Assembly: GCA_030015575.1 (NCBI GenBank)
Contig: JASDDO010000016.1
Span: forward strand, 459,248,141-459,312,140
DNA from: Agapanthus africanus
Taxonomy: Eukaryota > Streptophyta > Magnoliopsida > Asparagales > Amaryllidaceae
Length of the DNA stretch: 64,000 bases
Direction: 5' to 3'
This document shows, one piece after another, positions 1 to 9,629 of this stretch. The number at the start of each line of letters is the position of its first letter. Position 1 is the stretch's first letter. The notes below the pieces were generated by a model, which worked only from the letters and a program-made list of their open reading frames with translations, had not been told where the DNA came from and did no database searches. Made by a program: the position numbers and the translations under genes.

Positions 1-1847
1 TTTATTTCATGTAACCGACCCAATTCTTATTTAAATCCCCACGCCTACATACATCTAATTCTAGCCCTAACCTAGCCGTTTCCTTCCTCTCTAAAAACCC
101 TTGATCCGGCCTTCAAAAACCTTAGCTTTTCCCTTCTCATCTCCACTCTAAAACTCAAGCAACCCAACTACCCGAGAATCCTCATCAGCAACAGCGCTCA
201 TCTCTCGCCATCGTCGCCGCTCATCATCGTCATCTCTCTTTCTCTCTTGCGGCTGCCCCGGATCGAGATCCAAGTCGAGAACGGCGTAGTTGATTATTAC
301 CGAGATCCAAATCAAGATCACCACTGTCGTGTCAAGATCCCACGAACGTTCATGAAAAAGGCAAGTACTCTTGCTCCATCTTCGTTAATCGATGCGACAT
401 CGATTATCTTCCTTTAGTAATTAAAGAATATAAATCTTAACGCCGTGATTCTTTATTGAATATGCGAACCCATGTCTATTGTGATTATAATGACCTAGGA
501 TCGCACACATTAATCAAACCATTAAAATCACGCATGATTTGTATTCGATTAAATGACTCATCCACTGGAATTTCTCAAGTCAGAATTGAACCATCATTAA
601 AACATGTTTCATGAATGTCCTTGCTTAAAGTTATTGCTATGACATGATTCCCGTTATTATTTGACATGTTTTACATATTCGAGACTATTATTGATCGACA
701 CATATGTAAACCCATTGACAAGCTGTATACATTCATGTCAAGCAGTGTTGAATGATAAAACGTGATCATCGACAAAAATACCGAGACATGTGTATATATT
801 GATTGATTCGGCACTATTCCATGATTCAGTGTTTACTGTGATACAAGTGATTCAAGTGTTTATTCATGATTAGTGTTTATTCATGATACGTGGCGGTAAA
901 TCGTTTTAGTCGGTATTTGAGATCCAGTGATCAGGTTTAATTGTCGTGATTAAACTTAGAAACACAGGGGTTGGGGAAATAGAAATGTGGAATGTGGACC
1001 CGTAATTTTTGGGGATTCTAATGTTAGAAATTGGCTAGCCGAACGCACGGTTGTTGCAATGGTGGTGCGTTGGACATCACCCACAGTGATAGCGAGTGTA
1101 GGATTTTGGCTAGCGGTATGCTCGGGATCAGCTCCGAGCACAGTGGACAGTGGTCTCGGGTATGTACGGGATATCCTCCAAGGTTTGAGAATGCTTTTCA
1201 TCAATCAATTTCAACTTACGTGATACTAGTTAAAGTTTAGCGTTAGTGACATCTAGGACCAGACCTGACTTGTCGTTATTACATATTCTTATTGTTACGG
1301 TACATGTATTCATATTTGCACAAGGGCACATCACGACACTTACATATCTATGTGATTACACATACATTTTACGTTTGAGTACTTGTTGGGTGTTCTGACA
1401 CCCTGGGATTTGCCACTTCAGGTTAGAGACGGATTCGCCGACAGGAAAGGATCATGATTATCTTCAGTAGCCAGCCGAAGAAGCGTAGAGTGTCTTTCTT
1501 TCTTTTATTTCAGTCCGCATTTAGCCTGTGGGTTCCACATAGGACGTAGAACCTTTGTATCTCTTTCCGGATTTGTATTTGGATATTTGAACCTATTTGT
1601 CAACTTTATAGATCCTTATTTGAATCTTTTATCATTTTGTGGACCCACGTGTGTATTTCCGTGTTATTTTATGCAATATGATTATTAGTGTTATTTCTTT
1701 TGTATATTGGTATACATCTTGGATATTATTGTACAGATTTAGCTAGAAACCATAGCGTGACTATGAAAGGGCTTTTCTTTACCATAGGAGCGTGGTTGGC
1801 CTTAGTTACTTCCCATATTCTTGTATTTTGGGAAATGGGGTGTGACA
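1..1847 (+). repeat. Partial LTR (3' or solo), possibly Tekay/Del-type chromovirus
   Basis: No credible protein is encoded. A TATTTAAAT box at about 28-36 is followed by a pyrimidine-rich leader containing ctaaccta, as in plant LTR transcripts. The segment ends with ggggtgtgaca at 1837-1847, a terminus typical of plant Ty3 LTRs that begin tgtcacaccc. No primer-binding site follows, so it would be a 3' or solo LTR. The U3 side and any target duplication lie outside the window. Lineage and right boundary are inference. Confidence 0.4.
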
Positions 1848-2080
1848 TTACATACAAATTTAACACGAAGGGGTCGAGAAAGATGATTAGAGAGGGAGGC
1901 TTCCCGACAAATTCCCATGTGATAATTTTTCTTCTTTATTTCATTCCATTTGTTTTTTTGTTTTTTTTATTTATACAGATAAAATAGCTACAAATATTTA
2001 TGATTAATCGATACGTTATTTTATTAGTGGATCAATTTGGCTATGTTAAATTTTTTACGAAATCTACAGTAGACAGTTTC
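1848..2080. other. Flank of the Tat-A insertion, no gene seen
   Basis: AT-rich sequence with long T runs lies between the putative LTR end and the Tat-A 5' LTR. Removing Tat-A joins it directly to the 5S-like sequence that starts at 25705, so it is the left half of the pre-insertion locus. I see no gene, PBS or polypurine tract in it. Confidence 0.5.
2076..2080. repeat. Left target-site duplication of Tat-A (gtttc)
   Basis: The five bases before the 5' LTR are gtttc. The same five bases follow the 3' LTR at 25695-25699. A perfect 5-bp duplication is the expected integrase footprint and defines both element ends. Confidence 0.9.
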
Positions 2081-2882
2081 TGATGATACTCATAAGTGGG
2101 AATTCCCCAGATCATGACACGTGGTAGATGACATGTCCCGGGGCTCACAGGACAGGAGCAAACACGATACATTGAAGGCATTCCTCGGGCCTTCTCCCCG
2201 AGGATTGATCCGACTATCGATGGCCTCCCAGAACACTCCTATGCTCACCTTATAAATAACCATCGGCTCGCCTCCGAGCCCTCCTACACACTGAGCTTCC
2301 TCAGCCCTCCCAGCTCGTCTCCGAGCTATTACAGAACCGAGCTTCCTCGGCCTTTCGCCGAGCTAAGCCTCCCTGGTTCTACCGAGCAACCAAGAACGCA
2401 GAGCCCAATCGCCTCCGCCACAGCTCCGCGTATCTTTCCAGAAGCGAGATATCCACCACCCAACATCCCGCGTTCTACACCGTCGTATCCCCCCATTAAT
2501 GAGCGTATCTCATCATTAATGGGGGATCCCGTCATTCACGCAGGCGTAACGTCAGGGGCGTAACCGATAGCGAAGATCTCGCGCCATCTCGCTCCAAGCG
2601 ACCATTATAAAAACCCCTCTCTCAGACGACTCAGGTAAGGCAATTTCAATCCAACAAGCCGCTACTCTACTCAAATTCCTCGGCTAACTTGATCGTCGGA
2701 GGGTCCACGGTGGTACAACCACCCTGGGACTTCTTTGCAGGTAGCTCGGCTTCACCTCGAAATCAACCCATTGAGATTCACACGCTCAAGAAGATAACCA
2801 TCAACACCAATCTCAGCCCTTCACCAACGCTCGCGACAGATCGACGGAGGACAACATCTGAAGAAGATCCAAGCCTCCATCA
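2081..2882 (+). repeat. Tat-A 5' LTR
   Basis: This 802-bp LTR matches 24875-25694 over its whole length with numerous scattered substitutions. The 3' copy has an extra stretch of roughly 20 bp in its GC-rich centre. It starts TG and ends CA. A TATA box is at 2606-2613. The visible divergence is clearly higher than between the Athila-like LTRs nested inside, which fits the insertion order. Confidence 0.93.
2606..2613 (+). promoter_or_regulatory. TATA box of the Tat-A 5' LTR
   Basis: TATAAAAA follows a GC-richer segment and precedes a CT-rich leader. The 3' LTR has the matching box at 25418-25425. Transcription should start around 2635-2640, which defines the U3/R boundary. Confidence 0.7.
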
Positions 2883-2884
2883 GC

Positions 2885-2902
2885 TGGCGCCGTCTGTGGG
2901 AA
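2885..2902 (+). other. Tat-A primer-binding site
   Basis: tggcgccgtctgtgggaa lies two bases after the LTR end. This PBS form is common in plant Tat-type elements and is thought to pair with a tRNA 3' end (usually assigned to tRNA-Arg). Its position confirms the LTR boundary. Confidence 0.8.
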
Positions 2903-2951
2903 TTTCCAATTTTCTCCACCCATCGAAAGTTGATCTTCCGCTCTCGACTTC

Positions 2952-4766
2952 ATGGCGAACGAAGACCGTGACGATCCCAGCACAAGCCACCGCCCTCCCT
3001 ACAACGGAGGCGCGGATGGATCTACTCCCCCTCCGAATGCCATCCACGCCTTCTCGGCAAGGATCAACAGGCTCGCGTCCATAGTCGACGCCCTTGTCTG
3101 TGTCCAAACGGCGGGCCCAGCCCCCCGGGTCGCCGTTCCCCCTTCCAGGGATCACGACCTCTACAGAGGGGCGGATGACACCGCCCACGCTGGCACCACC
3201 GAACAATGTCGTGCTCACTCCGGCGACTGCGGCTCCCCTGCGGCGACCGATTCTATGGCCCGCTGGGCACCACATGGCCCCATGTCGAGGTCTCGTGAAA
3301 GAGCCCATCGCCCCGAGGCCCGTCGCGTTCCCGTCCCTCCCGAGGAGGTTTCGGTCAGCTCGCCTGCTCCCAGGCATGACTGACACCCTCTCCCTCGACG
3401 GGATCGCACAAACGACACTCGCCATGAAGACTCAAGAAGGACCTCGCCAAGGGACCTAAGGAATTTGATAGAACGGAATCGGAGTCGCGGCCTGGTGCAG
3501 ACCATAAGCAGGAAGGGCCGCCGCTCTGACTGTGCCGAATCCTCGAGGTATCACGACCGCCTCGATGCCCTCGAAAAAATCGAGGGTATACATCAGGAGG
3601 GTCATACATCCGGTGAAGGATCCAGGTACGCCGCCGACTCACTTATGAAGCCCTTCACCGAGGAGTTGCTCACCGTACACGTTTCGTCCAGGAACAACCC
3701 TCCCAAGGTGGCCCTCTTCGACAGGAAATCCTACCCAAAGGACCATCTGGATGCATTTACGGTGGGCATGAGCCTCCAGGATAACTCCAACGCTGCCCAA
3801 TACCGAGCTTTTCCCACCACCCTCATCCGGGCTGGATGGGACTGGTTCTGAGGACTCACGCCATGCTCCATCTTTACTTTCGATGAGTTGGCCGCCCACT
3901 TCCTCAGTCACTTCGTCGGAAACAGACGACAAAAGCGGACTGTCGATTACCTCTTCACCATAAAGAGCGGGAACAAGGAATCCTTCAAGGGATACACCAC
4001 TCGCTTCTACAACGCTCTTCTTAAGGTTCCCGAGCACCAGGAAGAAGCTGTCATCACCGCCTTAATGTCGGGTCTTAGTCACAAAGAGTGGCTCCGCTCT
4101 TTTGCATTAGCGCAACCTAAGTCCATGGCTGAGGTAAAAACTTGGACCGAGCGAAAGATCCAACTCGAGTCTGAGGTGAACGCCAACATGCCCCGGGGCG
4201 ACCAAGCCGACCAAAAGAAGAGGGCCATAGAAGAGAAGAAGAAGGTCGACCGGCAAAAACCATACTCCCCAAAGTTCCAGGAGTATACTCCTCTCAACAT
4301 CTCCCAGACCGAGCTTTTAGAGGAGGCGAAGAGCAAGCGATTCTTCAAGCTTCCGCCGGTCACCCATAGAGCGGCTAAATGTATCCGGGACCCATACTGC
4401 GCCTTCTATAGGTCGCAGGGCCACCCGACCAAGAACTGTAAACAACTCCACGATTACATCGAGGAGTTGATTCGCTCTGGCTACCCGGCGAAGTACATGC
4501 GGGACAAGCTACAAGCAGACAGGGAGCACGAGAACCAGCCCCCTCCCGGTGAATTAACAATCGGCCAAATCATGGTCGTTTCCTTGGGGTCTGCCCGTGG
4601 AACCGGTGAGACTCGCCGCCTCCTACCCGCCGAGTGAACAAGCGACCTGCCCTAGAAGAAATGCAGGACCGCCGAACCCATCATCTTCACTGATGAAGAC
4701 CTCCACGGTATATCCGTGCCTCACAACGATGCTCTCGTGATTCGGCATGGGTCCACCGTTACAAGG
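2952..4766 (+). pseudogene. gag: Tat-A gag (nonsense-riddled)
   Basis: Capsid/nucleocapsid polyprotein of a Ty3/gypsy element. One reading frame runs from the ATG at 2952 to about 4766 without a frameshift, broken by stops at 3381, 3849, 4635 and 4653. The Ty3 capsid core (retrotransposon gag domain) lies at about 3640-4190. The zinc knuckle at 4399-4440 reads C-x2-Y-x4-H-x4-C; related gags in this window have His at the Tyr position, which fits a C>T change. The region after 4180 is Lys/Glu-rich. The start is the first ATG downstream of the PBS. GC-rich antisense frames here are shadows. Confidence 0.85.
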
Positions 4767-5248
4767 TCCAGAGGATACCGGTCGATTCCGGAAGCTCGGC
4801 AGATATCCTCTTCTATGACTGCTTCCAGCGTATGGGGCTGGGGCCGTCCGACCTATGGCCAACCTCCCATGTCCTATCGGGGTTTACCAACCACTCCATC
4901 CCGGCCGAGGGAGTGGTCACCCTCCTCCTTAACATTGGGGAAGCGAGCCATACAAGGACTGAACCGGTAGAATTCATTGTCGCTAGGATCCCTTCGTCCT
5001 ACAATATCCTCCTGGGATGCCCGACATTAAACGCCCTCCGGGCTCAGATCTCGACCTGCCACCTCGCGATCAAATTTCCATTAGATCAAGGGGGGATAGG
5101 CTGGGCCTATGGGAACCAGCGAATCGCCAAGATTTGCTTCACCGCGACATCCACCGCCGGAGAACATAGCGACGACGTCGAAGATGCAAATGATTTATAG
5201 GGGTCCTTGGACACCCGCGACGAACAGAAAGAAATCTGAGGAGCCCCG
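4767..5248 (+). pseudogene. pro: Tat-A aspartic protease
   Basis: Retropepsin that would cleave the Gag-Pol polyprotein. The active-site motif VDSGSSADILF has its Asp codon at 4784. The second conserved region, SYNILLGCPTLNALRA, is near 4997-5045. A frameshift at about 4765-4775 separates it from gag, and in-frame stops occur at 5198 and 5237. It is otherwise in one frame with RT and integrase, as in a Gag-Pol fusion. Confidence 0.85.
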
Positions 5249-6670
5249 GTGGAGACCCTAACAGATGTCCTTTTCATCGAGGGGAATGAGGGACGAACTG
5301 TCCAGATCGGATCCCTTTTGACAGGAACCCGACGCGAAGACTTGATCCGATTTCTCCGAGGGAACTCGGACGTGTTCACCTGGGCGCCTGCTGACATGCC
5401 CAGGATCGACCCCAAAGTAATCTCGCACAAGCTCGGGGTCGACCCGAAGGCCCGACCCGTCAGACAAAAGAAGCGTAGTTTCGCGTCGATCAAGTAAAAG
5501 GCGATCGAGGACGAGGTCGATAGATTGCTCGCAGCCAACTTCATTCAAAACGTTGACTACTCGGATTGGCTAGTGAATGTAGTCATGGTTAAAAAGGTGA
5601 GTGAGAAGTGGCGCATGTGCGTCGACTTCACAGACCTGAACAAGGCCTGCCCGAAAGACAACTATCCTCTCTCTCGGATAGACCAGCTGGTGGACAGCTC
5701 GGCAGGCCACGAATTGCTCAGCTTCATGGACGCTTTCTCCGGATACAACTAGATTCGTATGAACCCGGTAGATGAAGAACTTACCGCGTTCACCACGGAC
5801 CGGGGGGTATACTACTACAAAGTGATGCCCTTCGGCCTAAAAAATACTGGGGCTACATATCAGCACCTAGTTAATAAAATGTTCAAACCGTAGAACGGGA
5901 AGAACATGGAGGTTTACGTCGACGACATGCTCGTGAAATCAACCTCATCGGACAGGCACAACAAAGATCTCGGCGAGACATTCTACATCCCCCGCAAGTA
6001 CAAAATGAAGCTGAATCCAGCCAAGTGCGCGTTCGGAGTCACTAGCGGGAAATTCCTCGGGTTCATGGTTACCCACCGAGGAATCGAAGCCAACCCGAAA
6101 AAGATTAGCGCCATTCTCAACATGGCCACACTAAAGAGCAACGTTGAGATCATGCGACTCACGGGGAGAGTGGCCCCTCTGAGTCGCTTCATGTCGAGAT
6201 CCGGAGAAAAGTGCCTCCCATTCTTTAAAGCCCTGAGAAAGATCCCAAAGTTTGAATGGTCGGAAGAATGTCAAAACGCTTTCGAGCAGCTCAAAGCGCA
6301 CCTGGTAACTCCCCCACTGCTCACCCGACCAATCGAAGGAGACGAGCTATTATTGTACCTCGCGGTCTCCGATCATGCTGCTGGCTCGGTGCTAGCCCGA
6401 GAAGTCGAAGGAGTACAGAAGCCGGTCTACTATGTGAGCCATGTCTTCAAAGACGCGGAAACAATGTACCCGACCATAGAAAATATAGTCTTGGCTCTTG
6501 TCATCACCTTAAGAAAACTCTGGCACTACTTCCAGGTGCACACCATCTTCATCCTCACCGAGCGTCCTATAGGGACAATTCTAGCCTCCCCCGAGTCATC
6601 AGGTCGTCTAAAAAAATGGAGATGGGAATTATCCCAATTCGACATCAAATACTGCCCCATCAAAGCTTAG
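5249..6670 (+). pseudogene. pol: Tat-A reverse transcriptase and RNase H (gRNH)
   Basis: RT domain with recognisable blocks in order: WRMCVDFTDLNKACPKDNYP, then FMDAFSGYN followed by a stop, then YYYKVMPFGLKN, then the catalytic YVDD at 5915-5926, then GKFLGFMVTHRGIE. The Ty3-type RNase H follows from about 6330 (LLYLAVSDHAAGSVL). Nonsense codons are at 5495, 5750, 5891 and 6668, but the frame is not shifted. The stop at 5750 replaces the Gln of the conserved SGYNQI block. The protein would copy the RNA genome in virus-like particles; it cannot work as it stands. Confidence 0.9.
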
Positions 6671-7200
6671 GTCCTACCTGACTTCGTGGTCGAATGTACT
6701 ATTCCCACTAAAGAAGAAGCGGCAATACGGGACGGCGGACCCCGATCCTCGGTCGAGGAAGTACCCGACTCCGTCCCCGATTGGGTTCTCTACGTCGATG
6801 GGTCCTCTATCGAAGAAGGGAACGGGGCTGGCCTTATCATTCGAGGCCCGAACGAGACAGAGATGGAATACTCTTTGAAGCTCGGATTTAGAGCGTCAAA
6901 CAACGCCGCAGAATACGAGGCCTTGCTAGCCGAGTTACGAATCGCTTCCGGGGTGGGGATGAAGACGATCCGGATTCGCAGCGACTTTGCCTTAATCGTC
7001 GGCCAAGTGACTGGGCGCTTCGAGGCCCGAGAGCTGCTCATGGTGAAATACTTGGCCGAGATGAAAAGACTACGAAAAAGCTTTGACGAAATCTAAGTGG
7101 AATAGATTCCCCGGCACCTGAACGCCCAAGCCGACGCCCTGAGCAAACTTTCCTCTTCCTATACTACTAATAACAAGAGGAATATCCTCTTCGAAATCTT
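6671..7200 (+). pseudogene. Tat-A second, archaeal-type RNase H (aRNH)
   Basis: A second RNase H-like domain lies between gRNH and integrase. It has VLYVDGSS with the first catalytic Asp codon at 6797, GAGLIIRGP, then NNAAEYEALLAELRIA (catalytic Glu), IRSDFALIVGQV (second Asp) and LNAQADALSKL. This extra domain is characteristic of Tat/Ogre elements, where it is thought to have been acquired later while gRNH decayed. Stops at 7094 and 7103 interrupt it in frame. Confidence 0.85.
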
Positions 7201-8539
7201 GCCATGGCCCAGCGTAGAAGATAGAGAGGTGACGCTTCAAGTATACACTGCTCAAAAAGAAGGCTAGGATTGGAGGAAGCCCCTCGTAGAGTTCCTGAAG
7301 GATGGCATACTTCCGGAGGACCGAGGGGAAGCGCGCCGCCTTCGAGCCAAAGCCCGCCACTTCATATGGAGCAATGGAAACCTTTACAAAAAGTCATACA
7401 CACAGCTTCCGCTCTGGTGCGTCGACCCTCACGAAGCCGACTATGTCCTGCGTGAGATACACGAAGGGGTCAGTGGAGCGCATCAAGGGGCCCGTACCTT
7501 GGTCCAGAAGACACCACTCCAAGGATATTATTGGCCAACGATACACCTAGACGCTCAGAAGCTCATCAGAAGATGCAAAAGCTGCCAACTCCATGGCAGC
7601 ATACCCCGTCTTCCGGCCACCGAGCTAACGGCCCTCACCTCCCCTTGGCCATTTTCCTAGTGGAAGATAGACATGGTGGGCCAACTCCCCACTAGTACGG
7701 GCGGGCACAAGTACATCCTCGTTGAAGTAGACTATTTCACGAAGTGGATTAAGGCCGTCCCCATCAGAAAACCGGACGCCGCCACTACCATAAAGTTCCT
7801 GCAGAACAACGTAATCTCTCGATTCGGGATCCCAAGGTGTATCATTACCGACCACGGGACGAATTTTGAAAACGACAAAGTCAAAGAGTTTTGCAACGAA
7901 TACCACATACTAATGAAGTTTGCCGCGGTCGCACATCCTCAATGCAACGGACAGGCCGAGGTTGCTAACCGAGATGTCATCCAAGGTCTTCGAGCTCGTT
8001 TGGAAGGAAGGCAGGGCAGCTGAGTCGAGGAACTACTACGGGCACTGTGGGCCTTACGCACATCGAAGAAAACGCCTACGGGAGAGACCCCCTTCAGCCT
8101 CTGCTACGGTATCGAGGCAATGATCCCAGCGGAGATCGGACTGCCCAGTTACAGAGTCGAACACTTCGATGACGAAGCCAACACCTCGTCGTTCTGGACC
8201 AATTTGGACATCTTGCTAGAGAAGCGGGACCGAGCACAGATCAAAAAGGCTGCTTACCAACAACAAATTGCTCGCTACTACAACGCGTGAGTTAAGCATC
8301 GCGCCTTCAAGATGGGAGATTTGGTCTTGAGGCGGAACGAATTCGTAGATCAGGGAAAACTGCACAAGTTCTCCCCGAAGTGGGACGGCCCTTTCTTCGT
8401 CTCCGAAATATTGCCCGGTGGAGCCTATCGCTTACAAGACGCCCGGGGATGCAAGTTTCTTCGGCCCTACAACGCTGAAAACTCAAACTATACAAATGAA
8501 TGTATTTTCTTCTTTTCAAAACTATGTAATTTTTCTTAA
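7201..8539 (+). pseudogene. Tat-A integrase
   Basis: The HHCC zinc-binding region is at about 7420-7600 (REIHEG, SGAH, RRCKSCQLHG). The DDE core follows: Asp codon at 7670 (KIDMVGQLP), Asp at 7850 (CIITDHGTNFEN) and Glu at 7958 (NGQAEV), with the last two 35 residues apart as in DD35E integrases. The C-terminal SH3-like region (FKMGDLVLRRNE, PKWDGPFFVSEI) is at about 8310-8470. In-frame stops are at 7265, 7658, 8021 and 8288, with no frameshift. The reading frame ends at TAA 8537. Confidence 0.9.
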
Positions 8540-8864
8540 GTCTCCTGAATTAGAAGAGACTTCTTCGATATATTTTCTTCTTCCTCAGATTCCACATCCC
8601 TAGATTCTTTTTGAGAAAATATGTAAAAAGTGCTAAGGGATAAAAGAAAACAAAACACATCGGAAAAGAAGAATTTTATTCATTAAAAGGTATTATAGGC
8701 TCCTCAGCCTTACAAAAAAAAAGAGATTATTACAGCAAAGGGGGCCAGGGATGGAGGGAGCATTGTTGATGATACTCCGACGAAATCTCCACCAACCGAG
8801 CCCTAGCTTCCTCGGTTGCCTCTGAAGCGCCACCCGCTGAAAATAAATCAATGATCAGCCTCTT
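8540..8864. other. Tat-A region between pol and antisense gene 1
   Basis: AT-rich, non-coding on the + strand. On the minus strand it is the 3' UTR of the antisense gene at 8865-9188, including its poly(A) signal. No other feature is seen. Confidence 0.55.
8675..8718 (-). terminator. Poly(A) signal region of antisense gene 1
   Basis: On the minus strand an AATAAA hexamer (8675-8680) lies downstream of the stop codon. A 30-bp block beside it (8689-8718) is nearly identical to 22146-22175, which holds the same place after antisense gene 2. This gives both antisense genes a shared 3' end. Confidence 0.5.
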
Positions 8865-9188
8865 CTAGAAACACTCCAGAAGAAGGCCCGCTGATCGGTC
8901 CTGCCTGCTTTTCGAGATCAGGCCGAGACGGTAAAGCGAGTGCAACTTCTCGATCGCCTCATCCCTCAACTGCGGAGATAAAGCATTATGCAGAACCCGG
9001 GACCTCCTCCAGATCGCATAAATAAGCACTTGGAGGAGTGGAGATCGCCGGGTGAGAAGGCGTCCAAAGTGGGCCTCCACGCAGTCTATCACCGCCTCGT
9101 ACGTCTGTTCGGACCGATCGAGGTTGTAGAGGTACACATCGTCCCAGAAAATCATCTCACTGATGAGCACGCACGGACGACCAGCCAT
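8865..9188 (-). CDS. Tat-A antisense gene 1, unknown small protein
   Basis: An open frame of 118 codons runs from 9221 to 8865 on the strand opposite gag-pol. I place the start at the second Met (9188, MAGRPCVLISEM, about 107 residues) because the first Met lies only ~9 bp from the minus-strand TATA box at 9230-9238. The second Met also has a good context (aagATGgc). The protein is mixed alpha-helical in character and rich in Leu and Arg, with no signal peptide or membrane segment. I do not recognise a family. Unlike gag-pol it has no internal stop, which hints at a different constraint or just short length. It has its own TATA box and poly(A) signal. Confidence 0.5.
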   Translation of the reverse strand: MAGRPCVLISEMIFWDDVYLYNLDRSEQTYEAVIDCVEAHFGRLLTRRSPLLQVLIYAIWRRSRVLHNALSPQLRDEAIEKLHSLYRLGLISKSRQDRSAGLLLECF

Positions 9189-9229
9189 CTTCAGAAACGC
9201 AAGGCTAAAAGAAACCAACATGCCTTCGC

Positions 9230-9238
9230 TATTTATAG
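9230..9238 (-). promoter_or_regulatory. TATA box of antisense gene 1
   Basis: On the minus strand the sequence reads ggctataaatagcg, a consensus plant TATA box. Initiation about 25-30 bp downstream (near 9203) would leave a leader of about 15 nt before the Met at 9188. Confidence 0.6.
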
Positions 9239-9499
9239 CCCCAACAAAATCCCTAAAGGCCGAAATTTACGCGCGTAGCAAGGCGAATCATGGGATATTT
9301 TCAATTTTCCCAATATAGAGCTGCCACGTGGCAACCATGCCAATCCTCATGAACCCCTGAGCAGTCAATGGGAGCTGGAACGACGCGGACCGCGGAACGT
9401 CGCGCCTTGCCTGTGCGTTTCTGCCACGTGTTGTCTGCGACGGCCACTCTTCCAGATTTTACGGGTCAAGGAAGATTGAACGACGCTCCCATGAAGGTG
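9239..9499. other. Tat-A non-coding 3' region
   Basis: Upstream of antisense gene 1. It holds a ctgccacgtggca palindrome (about 9331) with a core G-box (cacgtg), and a second cacgtg near 9424. These could serve as regulatory sites for the antisense promoter (inference). No gene is seen. Confidence 0.4.
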
Positions 9500-9629
9500 A
9501 AGATAAGTCTAAAAAGGCCCTCATCTCGATGCCGCCGAGCAGCTTCCCTGCTCAGTCAATCCATGCGGGTAGTTCCCTACCCACCGACGCCAAGGATCTA
9601 AAGCCCTCATCAAGAGGCCATCGAGCAGC
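9500..9629 (+). repeat. Start of the 86-bp tandem array of Tat-A
   Basis: The first one to two units of the repeat found in full at 11722-12637 (gagcagcttccctgctc, gggtagttccctaccc, gatctaaagccctcatcaag). The array is split here by the solo LTR at 9630-11721. Confidence 0.8.

Noticed and set aside
2880..3425. 181-codon minus-strand open frame inside Tat-A
   Set aside because: It is the GC-rich shadow of gag, has no TATA box or family resemblance, and covers the PBS.
5249..8539. Recoding of TAG as Gln in Tat-A pol
   Set aside because: TGA and TAA stops are mixed in, and other C>T effects (knuckle His>Tyr) fit decay better than translational recoding.
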